From contig NZ_RBAN01000004.1 of assembly GCF_003626655.1 (NCBI RefSeq), positions 434,001-498,000 on the forward strand: DNA of 64,000 bases, given 5' to 3'. Made by a program: the position numbers and the translations under genes. The notes beneath the pieces were generated by a model, which did no database searches, was not told where the DNA came from, and was given only the letters and a program-made list of their open reading frames with translations. Below are positions 32,847 through 42,767 of this stretch, in pieces (the first letter of the stretch is position 1; every line of letters begins with the position of its first letter). Origin of the DNA: Micromonospora costi (GTDB lineage Bacteria; Actinomycetota; Actinomycetes; Mycobacteriales; Micromonosporaceae).

Positions 32847-35675
32847 TCAGGCGGTGAACTGGAAGTAGGCGCGGTACTGGAAACCGTCGTCCAGGGTGAG
32901 GACGAACTCGCGGCAGGTGCCGGCCCAGGCGGGGTCGGTCTTCCACGGGTAGTTGTACCGGCCCTGGGCGTTCACCGACATCGTCGATCCACCCGGGTTG
33001 CTCGCGGCGACCGGAAGGGGTCGCGGCGTGGTGGCGCCGTCCGGACCGACGGTCCGGAGGGTCTCACAGTCGACCAGCCGGGAGTAGGGCGAGCCGCTGG
33101 CGAGGATGTCCAGGCCCCGGTTGCCCGCGAGCTGGAACTTCATCGGCACGGCGTCACCGGCGGAGACGGTGTTGAGGGCGGGTTGCGCCGCCTGGCCGAT
33201 GAAGTCGGCGCGGCAGGACGGGTGGGTGTCGAACGCCTCGGTGTTGTCGTTGCGCCCGGTGGTGCCCTGCACCGCGCTGTAGCCGAGGCCCCGGCGGGCG
33301 AAGGAGGCCCACAGGACGCATGCGTTCTCGCCCCCGGTCAGCGCGGCGTCGGCGGCGATGATGGCGTTGCGGCCGGTGACGAAACCGGGGCCGCAGCCCT
33401 GCATCTTGAGGCCGTCGATGACGAGCTGGAGGGCGAGGTTGTTGCCGCCCGTGTTCCACGACTCGTAAACGTTGGGGTTGAACCCGTGCCGGTCGACGAG
33501 GTTCCAGGTCATGTCATACAGGACGGAGGCCCAGCCGTGGCCGATGCCGTGCGGGGCGGCCAGTGAGGTGCCGTCCAGCCAGCCACCGGTCTTGATGCTG
33601 TCGTACGTGAAGGGCTGGATCTCCATGTTCCGGGAGTACGGCCGCGGCCGGATCCCCGGGCCCACCCGGCTGTCCTGGAACAGCGCGTACTGGCCGTAGC
33701 CGCGGGCCTGCTCCGGGTCGTCGATCGCGGGGTTGAGCAGGGAGACGATCGCGAGGAAGTCGCTCCACCCCTCGCCCATCTGCTCCTCACCGGTGAGGCA
33801 GTTGACGGTCGGGCCGCCGGTCAGCCGGTTGGAGACCCCGTGCCCGTACTCGTGGAAGATCGTCTCCGACCGGAACGAGGCGTCCCGCATCGCCGGCCGG
33901 GTGGGGTTGCGGTGGACGCGGCCCGCGGCCGGCAGACCCCCCTTGATGGTGGCCCCGTCGGCCTGGCTCACCATGACCGCGGGGATGCCGACGGCCGGGC
34001 TCATGGAGCCGTTCATGACCACCGGCGCGCCCGCCGCGTTGTTGACGACCACCACGGCGGCGGCGCCCGCCGCCTCGGCGTTGACCACCTGGGTGTGGTA
34101 GTTGCAGCCGCTGGTCCGGTCGAGCACGGCGATGGCGCCGGCGGGCAGGCTGTAGGCGGTGCAGCCGTCACCGGCCGCCCCGACGCCGTCGTCGACCGCC
34201 ACCACCTGACCGGCGAAGCCGGCGGTGGTCGGGGCCGGGGTGAACCGTGCGTACTCCGCCTCGTAGGTGCCGGCGGCGGAACCCGCGCCGATCGTCACGG
34301 CGTTCGGCAGGCCGAACTGGTTGCCCGGCCAGAGGAACATCTGCATCCGCGGGCGGCCACCGTCCATGGCCGGCGTGGAGAAGTTCGCGTTGTTCTGGCC
34401 GGAGCCGTCGTGCGCCTCGCACTGCACGTCGTCACCGCCGGCGCCGCCGCGGCCGTAGTTGTTGACCTGGAAGTTGCCGGACGCCTCGTCGAAGCCGTAC
34501 CGGTAGGTCAGGTCGTGGACCATGTTGCACCAGTAGAACTGGTTCACCACGGCGGCCTGCGCGTACGTCTGCGGGTGCTCGTTGAGGTCCGCCGGGAAGT
34601 TGAAGCTGAGACCCGCTCCCCCGTCGGACGGGCTGCCCGGGTCGATCTGGTTGTTGGCGTCCCGGTCGGTGTAGGCGTGCGCGTTGTTGCCCCTCGTGGT
34701 GGTGTACTCGGCGCCGGGAACGCCGTCGGTGTCGTGCCACCCGTACGGCGACGCGCTCCCGTCCGCCGGGTTCGTGACGACGGTGCGCGGCCCGTCGTTC
34801 GGGTCCCCCTTCGGGAATTCGAAGACGGTGTAGCTCGACCCGTCGTCGACCGGGTTCGGCGGGCGGACCCGGGCGGCGGGGACGCTCTCGGTGGCGACGG
34901 TCGTGGCCGGGGCCTCACGGCGGCCCAGGGTGCCGGCCAGATCCTCCGGGCTGTCCTGGTGCGTCCAGTCGTCGGCGCCGAGTAGCTCGCCGGTCTCGGC
35001 GTCGACCGTGGCGTTCCACAGGTGCACGTCGGAGGAGTCGTCGATCACCATCTGCCAGGCCAGGCGCAGCCCGTCCGCCGTGGGCTGCCAGCCCAGCTTC
35101 GCCGGGATGGGCTGGTCGGAGATGCCGCTGCCGGAGACAACCGTACGCTGCGCCGCGCCGCCGCTTCGGCTCATCACCCGGGCGCCGGACGGCTCGGCCA
35201 GGTCGAGGGCGTCGGCGGCGGCGCGGACCGCCTCGACGGCGTCGAGCGAGGTCTCTCCGCCGGCGGCGGACAGCCCGGGGACCAGGGAGTCCCCCACGAA
35301 GACCACGCTGCCGTCACGGGCGACGTTGACGGTCGCGACGGCGCCGAAGACCTCCAGGCCCTTGTGGCGCTGGGCGAGGTTGACGTGGGTGACGCCGTTG
35401 TGGCGGCTCGTGCTGCTGGAGGCCACCGCGAGGTCCGCGAGGTCCGTGGCCGCGACACCGTACTCGGCGGGATGGGCCCGCAGGTAGTCGACGGCGATCT
35501 GGTCCGGCGCGCCGTCGGCGGGACCGGTGAGGAACGTCGGTTTCGGCGGCTCCGGTGGATCGGCCTCGGCCCAGGCGGGTGTCGCGGTCACCGTGGTCAG
35601 CGACGCGACAAGCGTCGTGGCCAGCAGTAACGCGGCGTTACGCCGACTGCGGGACGGTCGGAAGTGTGGGGGCAC
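32847..35675 (-). CDS. secreted M36 (fungalysin-type) zinc metallopeptidase with PA domain
   Basis: 942 residues. Sec signal peptide (about residues 1-35, ends TPAWAEA). An FTP/propeptide-like region covers about 50-200, then the M36 catalytic domain. Zinc ligands are the two His of HEYGH (about residues 608-612) and a downstream Glu in MGEGWSDF (about 634). A protease-associated (PA) domain is inserted at about 472-582. The last 115 residues form an accessory domain, possibly for substrate binding. It should act as an extracellular endopeptidase, activated by loss of the propeptide. GTG start with GGGAG upstream; monocistronic. Confidence 0.93.
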   Translation of the reverse strand: MPPHFRPSRSRRNAALLLATTLVASLTTVTATPAWAEADPPEPPKPTFLTGPADGAPDQIAVDYLRAHPAEYGVAATDLADLAVASSSTSRHNGVTHVNLAQRHKGLEVFGAVATVNVARDGSVVFVGDSLVPGLSAAGGETSLDAVEAVRAAADALDLAEPSGARVMSRSGGAAQRTVVSGSGISDQPIPAKLGWQPTADGLRLAWQMVIDDSSDVHLWNATVDAETGELLGADDWTHQDSPEDLAGTLGRREAPATTVATESVPAARVRPPNPVDDGSSYTVFEFPKGDPNDGPRTVVTNPADGSASPYGWHDTDGVPGAEYTTTRGNNAHAYTDRDANNQIDPGSPSDGGAGLSFNFPADLNEHPQTYAQAAVVNQFYWCNMVHDLTYRYGFDEASGNFQVNNYGRGGAGGDDVQCEAHDGSGQNNANFSTPAMDGGRPRMQMFLWPGNQFGLPNAVTIGAGSAAGTYEAEYARFTPAPTTAGFAGQVVAVDDGVGAAGDGCTAYSLPAGAIAVLDRTSGCNYHTQVVNAEAAGAAAVVVVNNAAGAPVVMNGSMSPAVGIPAVMVSQADGATIKGGLPAAGRVHRNPTRPAMRDASFRSETIFHEYGHGVSNRLTGGPTVNCLTGEEQMGEGWSDFLAIVSLLNPAIDDPEQARGYGQYALFQDSRVGPGIRPRPYSRNMEIQPFTYDSIKTGGWLDGTSLAAPHGIGHGWASVLYDMTWNLVDRHGFNPNVYESWNTGGNNLALQLVIDGLKMQGCGPGFVTGRNAIIAADAALTGGENACVLWASFARRGLGYSAVQGTTGRNDNTEAFDTHPSCRADFIGQAAQPALNTVSAGDAVPMKFQLAGNRGLDILASGSPYSRLVDCETLRTVGPDGATTPRPLPVAASNPGGSTMSVNAQGRYNYPWKTDPAWAGTCREFVLTLDDGFQYRAYFQFTA

Positions 35676-36011
35676 CGCTGCTCCCTTCGGGGGTTGACAA
35701 GACAGCTCCGAGCGCGGCTCGTTCACGGCCGCGGCAGCGGCCCGCCGCCCTGGTTCCGCGGCGCCCGCCCCGGCGATCACGCTTGGTGATCACTCCGGCA
35801 CGAGGTGAAGTGCATCGACGCTACGGCGCTACCCGCGACCGATCATCCGACGAGTGGAGAAATTTATCGATGGATTGTCCTACGCCTGTCGCGGTCGGTG
35901 ACGGTGGCCCGATGTGGACGCTCCGTGTCGAGGGCCGAACAGCGCGGACGGCATGGACGACCGGGGGAAATACGCGCACACCGATGGAGGCGCCGGGCCG
36001 GTCCTGCCATC
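35676..36011. other. divergent intergenic region
   Basis: No gene is visible between the M36 gene and the serine hydrolase. It contains a dyad GATCAC-GCTTG-GTGATC (35775-35791) and an AT-rich patch near 35855-35880 (GAAATTTATCGATGG) that could be part of a promoter. The 120 bp before the serine hydrolase start show no clear control element. Confidence 0.45.
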
Positions 36012-37366
36012 ATGACGGCCATGCCCGTCACTCGTCGTACCCTGCTCGGCGCCGGCCTCGCCGCCACCGCCGCACTCGGCGGCTGCGCCGCACACCGCGC
36101 CACCGGCTCGGCCGCCACGGCCGTCGCCAGTCCGCGGGCGGACGGACCGGGCCGGGTGACCGAGGCGTTCGGCAGCCGGCCGACCCGACCGACCAGGCCC
36201 CCGAGCGTCCCGCCCCCGCAGGCGTCCTACGCCGCCGAGGTCACCGCGGTCCTGCGGCGCTGGCTGCCGGCTACCTCCGGCACGTTCCAGCACTCCGGCT
36301 ACCCCGGCGCCGTCGCCCTCGTGACGGTCGGCGGCCGGACCACGGTGCACACCGCCGTCGGCGAGGCCCTGCGCTACGGCGCCGGCCCCACGCTCCTGCC
36401 GGCCGACCGGCGCGTGGCCATGCGTCCCGACTCGATCTTCGACCTCGCCTCGATCACCAAGGTCTACACGTCGATCCTGCTGCTCCAGCAGGTGGACAAG
36501 GGCCGGGTACGCCTCGACGCCCGGGTGCGCGACTACCTGCCCGGCTTCACCGGCACCGGCAAGGACCGGGTGACCGTCGAGATGCTGCTCACCCACACCA
36601 GCGGCCTCCCCGTCGGCGCCACGGTGACGGGCCTGCCCGACGACGCGGCCCGCTGGAAGGCGGTACTCGCCACGCCGCTGGTCTCCGGCGCCACACCGGG
36701 GACCACGTTCCGCTACTCCAGCGTCGGTCTCATGGTCGCCGGCAAGATCGTCGAGCAGGTGACCGGTCAACGTCTCGACCGGGCCCTGAAGACCAACCTC
36801 ACCGGCCCGCTGGGCCTCTGGGACACCGGCTTCAACCCGAAGACCTGGCCGTCGGGCAACGAGAAGGACGTCCGCCTCGTCGCCACCGACGCCCGGTCCT
36901 CCCGCGGACTGCTGCGCGGCACCGTCCACGACGACGTCGCCAACCACCTCGGCGGGATCGCCGGCCACGCCGGCATCTTCGCCACCGCTGCGGACCTCGC
37001 GGTGATCGGCCAGCTCCTGCTCAACGGTGGCGCCTACCGGGGCACCCGGATCCTCGCCGAGGCGACCGTCAAGCGGATGCTCACGAACGCCAACGCCGGC
37101 AAACCGGCGATCGACCCCGAGCGTCCGAACCGCACCTCGGCGCACGGCCTCGGCGTCGTCCTCGACCAGCCGTGGTTCATGGGCGGGCTCTCCTCCCCCC
37201 GCACCTTCGGCCACACCGGGTTCGCCGGCCCGTCGCTCCTGGTCGACCCCGACCGCCGGCTGGTGCTCGGCCTGCTCACCAACCGCGCCCACCCGAACTG
37301 GAGCTGGGCGGACCCCGACCCACGCGCGTCGCCGTCGCCGACGCACTCGCCCGCAACGTGGGCTGA
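36012..37366 (+). pseudogene. serine hydrolase (beta-lactamase class C/PBP-like), frameshifted near the 3' end
   Basis: About 450 residues when repaired. Exported: twin-arginine motif TRRTLLGAG plus a lipobox ending GGC. The catalytic SxxK is SITK (about residue 147), the second motif is YSS (usually YxN), and HTSGL is present, as in class C beta-lactamase and D-aminopeptidase relatives. The reading frame runs without a stop far past the natural end, into the antisense of the next gene. The natural C-terminus TRVAVADALARNVG with a TGA at 37366 is present in another frame, so one base is missing in the CCC run at 37319-37321. Either a recent mutation or a sequencing error. Confidence 0.75.
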
Positions 37367-37403
37367 ACCCAGCCGGCAGCGAAACACGCAGACGAGGACG
37401 CGA

Positions 37404-37432
37404 CGGCCCCGCCGGACGATCCGGCGGGGCCG
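37404..37432. terminator. bidirectional terminator after the serine hydrolase
   Basis: 13-bp perfect stem CGGCCCCGCCGGA / TCCGGCGGGGCCG with a 3-nt loop. It marks the natural end of the serine hydrolase unit at 37366 and of the convergent gene at 37452. Confidence 0.75.
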
Positions 37433-37451
37433 CGCGATCCGATCCGGTCGC

Positions 37452-38774
37452 TCAGCGCGCGGCGGCCGCCCGCGCCTTGATACGGCGCAGCTCCTCCGCG
37501 CTCACCAGCCAGGTGGAGTTCGTCGCGCCCAGGCCGAGGAGCACCTGGTCGAAGGTGTTCCCGTCGTTGTCGTCGGTGTAGCAGACGCTCACCTCGCCCC
37601 ACGGGGACGCGGCGACGGCCATCTGGTCCTGCCGGCCCGTGGTGGTCTGGCTCAGCGTCTGGGCCGCCAGCCGGCCGGCGGTGGTCCCGTCGGGGTTCAG
37701 GCCCCGGGCCCACACGTCGGGGTTGGCGCCGCCGACCGTCCACCCCACCACCACGTTGTCCTGGTCGTCGATGGCGACGGCGGGAACGCTGGCGCCCGCG
37801 CCGGTGGAGACCTCGACCTCGCCGTGGCGGGGGGTGCCGGCGGCCGTGAACGACCGTTCCCAGATACCGCGGGTGCCCGTGTGGTCGGACTCCCAGGCGA
37901 CGGTGAAGTCGCCGGCGGCGTTCGCCGCCACCGCGGCGCGCTGCTGCTGCCCGCCGCTCTGGGAGTTGGCGGTACGCCGCGGCAGCACGACCGCGCCGTT
38001 CGCGCGCGCCAGGCGGGTCAGCCCGACGTTGTACGCGCCGTTCGCGTCGGCGTCCTCGTCCCAGACCACCAGTGCCTCGCCGGAGGCGGACACCGCCACG
38101 TCGGGCCGGTGGTGCGCCCCCGTCGTCTGCGAGGCCGTCACCTCGTACGCCTTGGTGGCGGGGGCCGTGAAGCCGGCGGCCTTCACGGTGGCGGGGGTGG
38201 TGCCCTGCACGTCTTCCCAGACCACGGTGAACCCGACAGCGGCGGTGGTGGGCGCGCCGTCGGGGTCCACGGCCACCTTCGGCCAGATCTGCTGGCCCGC
38301 GGCGCTGGCGTTGGCCTGGCCGGAGCCGAGCACCGCGCCGGTGGGCGACACCACCCGGTACTGGATGTTGTAGACGCCGTTGCCGTCGCCGTCCCCGGCC
38401 CACACCACCACGGCGTTGCCCCGGTCGTCGAGGCCCACGTCGGGGCTGATGTGGCGCCATGCGACTCCGCTGGTGCCTCCGCCGGAGAGCTTCACCTCGT
38501 AGGCGGACACGCCGTCGCGGAACAGGCGCAGGTAGATCTCGCTGTGGGTGTCGTCGCCGGGGGCCGTGGCGTCCCGGTCGTCCTCCCACACCACGGCGAC
38601 GTGGCCGTTGCGGTTCATGGCGACGGCGGGCACGTCCTGGTCGCCCGTGGCGACGCTGTTGGCCGTGGTCCAGGTGACCGCGGCGGCGGTCACCGCCACC
38701 GGCCCGGCGGGGGCGAGCCCCAGCACGCCCGGGAGCAGGGTCGAGGCGGCGAGCAGTGCGCTCAATGAGGTCAT
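37452..38774 (-). CDS. secreted repeat protein, probably a beta-propeller
   Basis: 440 residues. Signal peptide (residues 1-31). The rest is made of about seven repeats of 50-60 residues, each with a PAVAMNRNGHVAVVWEDD-like core: VPAVAMNRNG..VVWEDD, SPDVGLDDRGNAVVVWAGD, RPDVAVSASGEALVVWDED, VPAVAIDDQDNVVVGW and similar. Such repeats suggest a blade fold. The acidic DGDGNG and DDNDGN loops may bind Ca2+. The gene follows phoD by 12 bp on the same strand, so it is probably cotranscribed with it. No catalytic motif was found; function unknown. Confidence 0.75.
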   Translation of the reverse strand: MTSLSALLAASTLLPGVLGLAPAGPVAVTAAAVTWTTANSVATGDQDVPAVAMNRNGHVAVVWEDDRDATAPGDDTHSEIYLRLFRDGVSAYEVKLSGGGTSGVAWRHISPDVGLDDRGNAVVVWAGDGDGNGVYNIQYRVVSPTGAVLGSGQANASAAGQQIWPKVAVDPDGAPTTAAVGFTVVWEDVQGTTPATVKAAGFTAPATKAYEVTASQTTGAHHRPDVAVSASGEALVVWDEDADANGAYNVGLTRLARANGAVVLPRRTANSQSGGQQQRAAVAANAAGDFTVAWESDHTGTRGIWERSFTAAGTPRHGEVEVSTGAGASVPAVAIDDQDNVVVGWTVGGANPDVWARGLNPDGTTAGRLAAQTLSQTTTGRQDQMAVAASPWGEVSVCYTDDNDGNTFDQVLLGLGATNSTWLVSAEELRRIKARAAAAR

Positions 38775-38786
38775 GGTGGTCTCCTC

Positions 38787-40313
38787 CTACACGGCCTGCA
38801 GGCCGGGGCGGCCGTCGAGGATCACGAACGAGCGCACCGTCGATGCCGCGGCGCCGTGCTCGGTCACCGTGTTCACGGCGCGGAAGTCCGCGCGGACCTG
38901 GCTTCGGCCGATCGTGGTACGCACGTAGCCACGGCGGTCCGAGTGGAACTTCAGGTGCGGGTTCGTGGCCACGTTCGGGATGGTGGTGCTGCCGCTGCCG
39001 TTGCCGCCGGAGGTGATGGAGGTGCAGACCAGCTCGGTGCCGATGGTGGCGGAGGCGGGGTTGGCGTAGTCGGCCTTGAGCTCGTTGGCCCACGACTTGT
39101 GCACGTCGCCGGTGAGCACCAGCGGGTTGCGGACGCCCCGCTGCTGCCAGCCGGTCTGGATCCGGCTGCGCGACGCGCGGTAGCCGTCCCAGGCGTCCAT
39201 GCTCGCCGCCCCGTTCGCGTCGAACTGCCGGGCGAAGAAGACCTGCTGGCCGATGACGTCCCAGGTGCCGTAGTGCTGCGCGAGCCCGTCGAGGAGCCAG
39301 GCCTCCTGGGCCGCGCCGGTGAGCGAGCGCGAGGCCAGGTCGGCGTCGGCGCAGACCTTCCAGCCGTCGCCGCACGCCTGGTCGTCGCGGAACTGGCGGG
39401 TGTCGAGCATGTGGAAGGTGGCGAGCTGACCCCACCGGATGCGGCGGTACAGCGGGATGCTGTTGCCGTTCGGCGTGGAGGCCGGCCGCAGCGGCATGTT
39501 CTCGTAGTAGGCCTTGTACGCGGCGGTGCGCCGGGCGGTCCACTGGGCGGCGGTCAGCGCGGGGCTGCTGTCGGCGCGGACCATGTTGGCGTAGTTGTTC
39601 TCCACCTCGTGGTCGTCGGGCACCACGAGCCAGGGCGCCGCCGCGTGAGCCGTCTGCAGGTCCGGGTCGGACTTGTAGAGGGCGTACCGGCGGCGGTAGT
39701 CGGCCAGCGACACGATCTCGCTGCCGACGTGCTGGCGTACCGCGGAGGTGTTGACGCCGCCCTCGTAGATGTAGTCGCCGAGGTGCAGGATCAGGCCCGG
39801 GTTGTCCTCGGCCATGCGGCGGTAGGCGGTGTAGTAGCCGGTCTCGTAGTGGGCGCAGGAGGCGAAGGCCATCACCAGGTCACGGCCGAACGTACCGGGC
39901 GCCGGGGCGGTGCGCGTCCGGCCGACCGGCGAGATGTGGCCCTGCGCCCGGAACCGGTAGTAGTAGTCGGAGTCGGCGGCGAGCCCGCCCGCGACGACGT
40001 GCACCGAGTGCGCGTCGGCGTAGCGCGCGACCACCGACCCGGAGGCGACCAGCGAGGAGAAGGTCTGACTGGTCGACACCTGCCACTCGACGGTCACGTC
40101 CGCGTCGGCCATGCCGCCCTGCCCGTCGGCGTTGAGCGGGGACGGCGCCAGCCGCGTCCAGAGGACCACGCTGTCGGGCGCCGGGTCTCCGGACGCCACA
40201 CCGAGTTTGAAGGGGTACGGCACCGCGGCCCGGGCGTTCTGCCAGGGAACCAGCGCGGCGCCGGCGGCGGACAGTCCACCGAGGACGAAGATGCGACGGC
40301 TCAGCCTTGTCAT
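38787..40313 (-). CDS. phoD: alkaline phosphatase D
   Basis: 508 residues. Exported phosphodiesterase/phosphomonoesterase that frees phosphate from organic esters, using Fe3+ and Ca2+ in characterised relatives. Twin-arginine signal with SRRIFVLGG at the start. The PhoD N-terminal Ig-like domain (about 35-140) contains VASGDPAPDSVVLWTRL. The metallophosphatase core shows FASCAHYETG, HLGDYIYEGG, VPDDHEVENN and LTGDVHKSW. Start set at 40313; the upstream in-frame ATG would delay the Tat signal by 22 residues. No Pho regulator is nearby, and I could not find a clear PHO box. Confidence 0.94.
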   Translation of the reverse strand: MTRLSRRIFVLGGLSAAGAALVPWQNARAAVPYPFKLGVASGDPAPDSVVLWTRLAPSPLNADGQGGMADADVTVEWQVSTSQTFSSLVASGSVVARYADAHSVHVVAGGLAADSDYYYRFRAQGHISPVGRTRTAPAPGTFGRDLVMAFASCAHYETGYYTAYRRMAEDNPGLILHLGDYIYEGGVNTSAVRQHVGSEIVSLADYRRRYALYKSDPDLQTAHAAAPWLVVPDDHEVENNYANMVRADSSPALTAAQWTARRTAAYKAYYENMPLRPASTPNGNSIPLYRRIRWGQLATFHMLDTRQFRDDQACGDGWKVCADADLASRSLTGAAQEAWLLDGLAQHYGTWDVIGQQVFFARQFDANGAASMDAWDGYRASRSRIQTGWQQRGVRNPLVLTGDVHKSWANELKADYANPASATIGTELVCTSITSGGNGSGSTTIPNVATNPHLKFHSDRRGYVRTTIGRSQVRADFRAVNTVTEHGAAASTVRSFVILDGRPGLQAV

Positions 40314-40485
40314 GGCCGATACTTTCGGGACCGTCGATGAACGGCGGACGGTGGCGCGCGTAATCCGAAGTGACACCATGGCGTCCGCACCAAGGCGGTC
40401 AGGTGTCCTGGCCCGCGGCCGTCGGGGCGTCCCACCGTCCCGGCTCCCCCGACGGCGGACCGCGCCAGCGTTGGCGGCCGGGACC

Positions 40486-40513
40486 GTCCGGGCCGGCCTC
40501 GGCCGGCCCGGAC
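40486..40513 (-). terminator. terminator after katG
   Basis: Perfect 13-bp stem GTCCGGGCCGGCC / GGCCGGCCCGGAC with a 2-nt loop, 7 bp downstream of the katG stop. Confidence 0.7.
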
Positions 40514-40520
40514 GTCACCA

Positions 40521-42767
40521 TCAGGCCAGGTCGAACCGGCCCAGGTTCATGACCTTGACCCACGCCGCGACGAAGTCGGCGACGAACGCCTCCCGGGCGT
40601 CGTCGCTGGCGTAGACCTCGGCGATCGCCCGCAGCTCGGAGTTCGAGCCGAAGACCAGGTCGGCGCGGCTGCCGGTCCACCGGACCTCCCCGGTGGCGAG
40701 GTCACGACCCTCGAAGGTGGTCGCGTCCTCGGACGTCGCCGTCCACACCGTGCCCATGTCGAGCAGGTTGACGAAGAAGTCGTTGGTCAGCGCACCGGGC
40801 GTCGTGGTGAGGACGCCCAGCGGCGACTGCCGGTGGTTGGCGCCCAGGACGCGGAGACCGCCGACGAGGACCGTCATCTCGGGTGCGCTCAGGGTCAGCA
40901 GGTTCGCCCTGTCGAGGAGCAGGTACTCGGCCGGCAGGCGGTGGCCCTTGCCGAGGTAGTTGCGGAAGCCGTCCGCGGTCGGCTCCATCGCCTCGAACGA
41001 CTCCACGTCGGTCTGCTCCTGCGACGCGTCCGTCCGTCCCGGCGTGAAGGGAACCTCGACGACGAAGCCGGCGTTGCGGGCGGCCTGCTCGACGCCGACA
41101 CCGCCGGCGAGCACGATCAGGTCGGCCAGTGAGATCTTCTTCCCGCCGGTCTGGGCGGCGTTGAACGTCTCCTGGACGCCCTCCAGGGTGCGCAGCACCC
41201 GTGCCAGCTCGTCGGGGTCGTTGACCTCCCAGCTGTTCTGCGGGGCGAGGCGGACGCGGGCCCCGTTGGCGCCGCCGCGCTTGTCGCCGCCGCGGTACGT
41301 CGAGGCCGACGCCCAGGCGGTGGAGACCAGCTGGGGCACCGTCAGGCCGGAGGCGAGGATGTCGGCCTTGAGGGCGGCCACGTCCTCGGCGTCGACCAGC
41401 TCGTGGTCCACCGCGGGGACGGGGTCCTGCCAGATCAGCGTCTCGGCGGGGACCTCCGGGCCGAGGTAGCGCTGGATCGGGCCCATGTCGCGGTGGGTCA
41501 GCTTGAACCACGCCCGGGCGAACGCCTCCGCGAACTCGTCCGGGTTCTCCATGAAGCGCCGCGAGATCTGCTCGTAGACCGGGTCGAAGCGGAGCGCGAG
41601 GTCGGTCGTCAGCATGCCCGGTGCGTGCCGCTTCGAGGCGTCGTGGGCGTCGGGGACGGTTCCCGCGGCGGCGCCGTTCTTGGGCTTCCACTGGTGCGCG
41701 CCCGCCGGGCTCTCGGTCAGCTCCCACTCGTAGCCGAAGAGGTTCCAGAAGAAGTTGCTCGTCCACCTCGTGGGCGTGGTGGTCCAGGTGATCTCCAGGC
41801 CACTGGTGATCGTGTCCGCGCCCTTGCCGGTGCCGAAGCTGTTCTTCCAGCCGAGGCCCTGCTCCTCGATCGGGGCGCCCTCCGGCTCGGGGCCGACGTG
41901 GTCGGCGGGGCCCGCGCCGTGGGTCTTGCCGAACGTGTGACCGCCGGCGATCAGCGCGACGGTCTCCTCGTCGTTCATCCCCATGCGGCGGAACGTCTCG
42001 CGGATGTCGCGCGCCGACGCGACCGGGTCCGGGTTGCCGTTGGGCCCCTCGGGGTTGACGTAGATGAGGCCCATCTGGACCGCGGCGAGCGGGTTCTCCA
42101 GCTCCCGGTCGCCGGTGTACCGCTCGTCGCCGAGCCAGGTGGTCTCCGGGCCCCAGTAGACGTCCTCGTCGGGCTCCCAGACGTCGACACGGCCGCCGGC
42201 GAAGCCGAAGGTCGTGAAGCCCATCGACTCCAGCGCCACGTTGCCGGCGAGGATCATGAGGTCGGCCCAGGAGAGGCTCTTGCCGTACTTCTTCTTGACC
42301 GGCCACAGCAGGCGGCGGGCCTTGTCGAGGTTGCCGTTGTCCGGCCAGCTGTTGAGCGGGGCGAACCGCTGCTGTCCGGCGCCGGCGCCGCCACGACCAT
42401 CGCTGATGCGGTAGGTGCCGGCGCTGTGCCACGCCATCCGGATCATGAACGGGCCGTAGTGGCCGAAGTCGGCGGGCCACCACTCCTGCGAGGTCGTGAG
42501 GACCTCGGCGATGTCCCGCTTCACGGCGGCGAGGTCGAGGGTCGAGAACGCCGCGGCGTAGTCGAACTCCTCGCCGAGAGGGTTGGCCACGGCGGGGTTC
42601 TTGGCCAGGATCTTCAGGTTGAGCCGGTTCGGCCACCAGCCGCGGTTGCCGCCGCCCTGGGTCGGGTGGGGCGCGCGCCCGTGCGCGACGGGGCAGCGGG
42701 ACTCGGCGCCCGCCTCCGCGTCGTGGACGACGGCGTCGTGGTGCTCGGACATGGGGTTCTCGGACAA
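40521..42767 (-). CDS. katG: catalase-peroxidase
   Basis: 748 residues, full length. Breaks down H2O2 and organic peroxides; also activates isoniazid in mycobacteria. The distal pocket motif RMAWHSAGTY (Arg, Trp, His near residues 109-117) and the proximal His in AGGHTFGKTHG near 275 are intact. The Tyr of GLIYVNPEG, which joins the Met-Tyr-Trp adduct needed for catalase activity, is present. The C-terminal half is the usual degenerate duplicate. A second in-frame ATG lies 5 codons in. No furA gene lies upstream as it does in mycobacteria and streptomycetes; a MarR gene is there instead. Confidence 0.97.
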   Translation of the reverse strand: MSENPMSEHHDAVVHDAEAGAESRCPVAHGRAPHPTQGGGNRGWWPNRLNLKILAKNPAVANPLGEEFDYAAAFSTLDLAAVKRDIAEVLTTSQEWWPADFGHYGPFMIRMAWHSAGTYRISDGRGGAGAGQQRFAPLNSWPDNGNLDKARRLLWPVKKKYGKSLSWADLMILAGNVALESMGFTTFGFAGGRVDVWEPDEDVYWGPETTWLGDERYTGDRELENPLAAVQMGLIYVNPEGPNGNPDPVASARDIRETFRRMGMNDEETVALIAGGHTFGKTHGAGPADHVGPEPEGAPIEEQGLGWKNSFGTGKGADTITSGLEITWTTTPTRWTSNFFWNLFGYEWELTESPAGAHQWKPKNGAAAGTVPDAHDASKRHAPGMLTTDLALRFDPVYEQISRRFMENPDEFAEAFARAWFKLTHRDMGPIQRYLGPEVPAETLIWQDPVPAVDHELVDAEDVAALKADILASGLTVPQLVSTAWASASTYRGGDKRGGANGARVRLAPQNSWEVNDPDELARVLRTLEGVQETFNAAQTGGKKISLADLIVLAGGVGVEQAARNAGFVVEVPFTPGRTDASQEQTDVESFEAMEPTADGFRNYLGKGHRLPAEYLLLDRANLLTLSAPEMTVLVGGLRVLGANHRQSPLGVLTTTPGALTNDFFVNLLDMGTVWTATSEDATTFEGRDLATGEVRWTGSRADLVFGSNSELRAIAEVYASDDAREAFVADFVAAWVKVMNLGRFDLA

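Noticed and set aside
37367..38768. Plus-strand continuation of the serine hydrolase frame
   Set aside because: It is antisense to the propeller-like gene, which has a signal peptide and clear repeats. The continuation arises from the frameshift at 37319-37321.
40314..40400. Possible PHO box (GTTCATC) before phoD
   Set aside because: Only one half-site is visible; the second 11-bp direct repeat needed for a PhoP box is not convincing.
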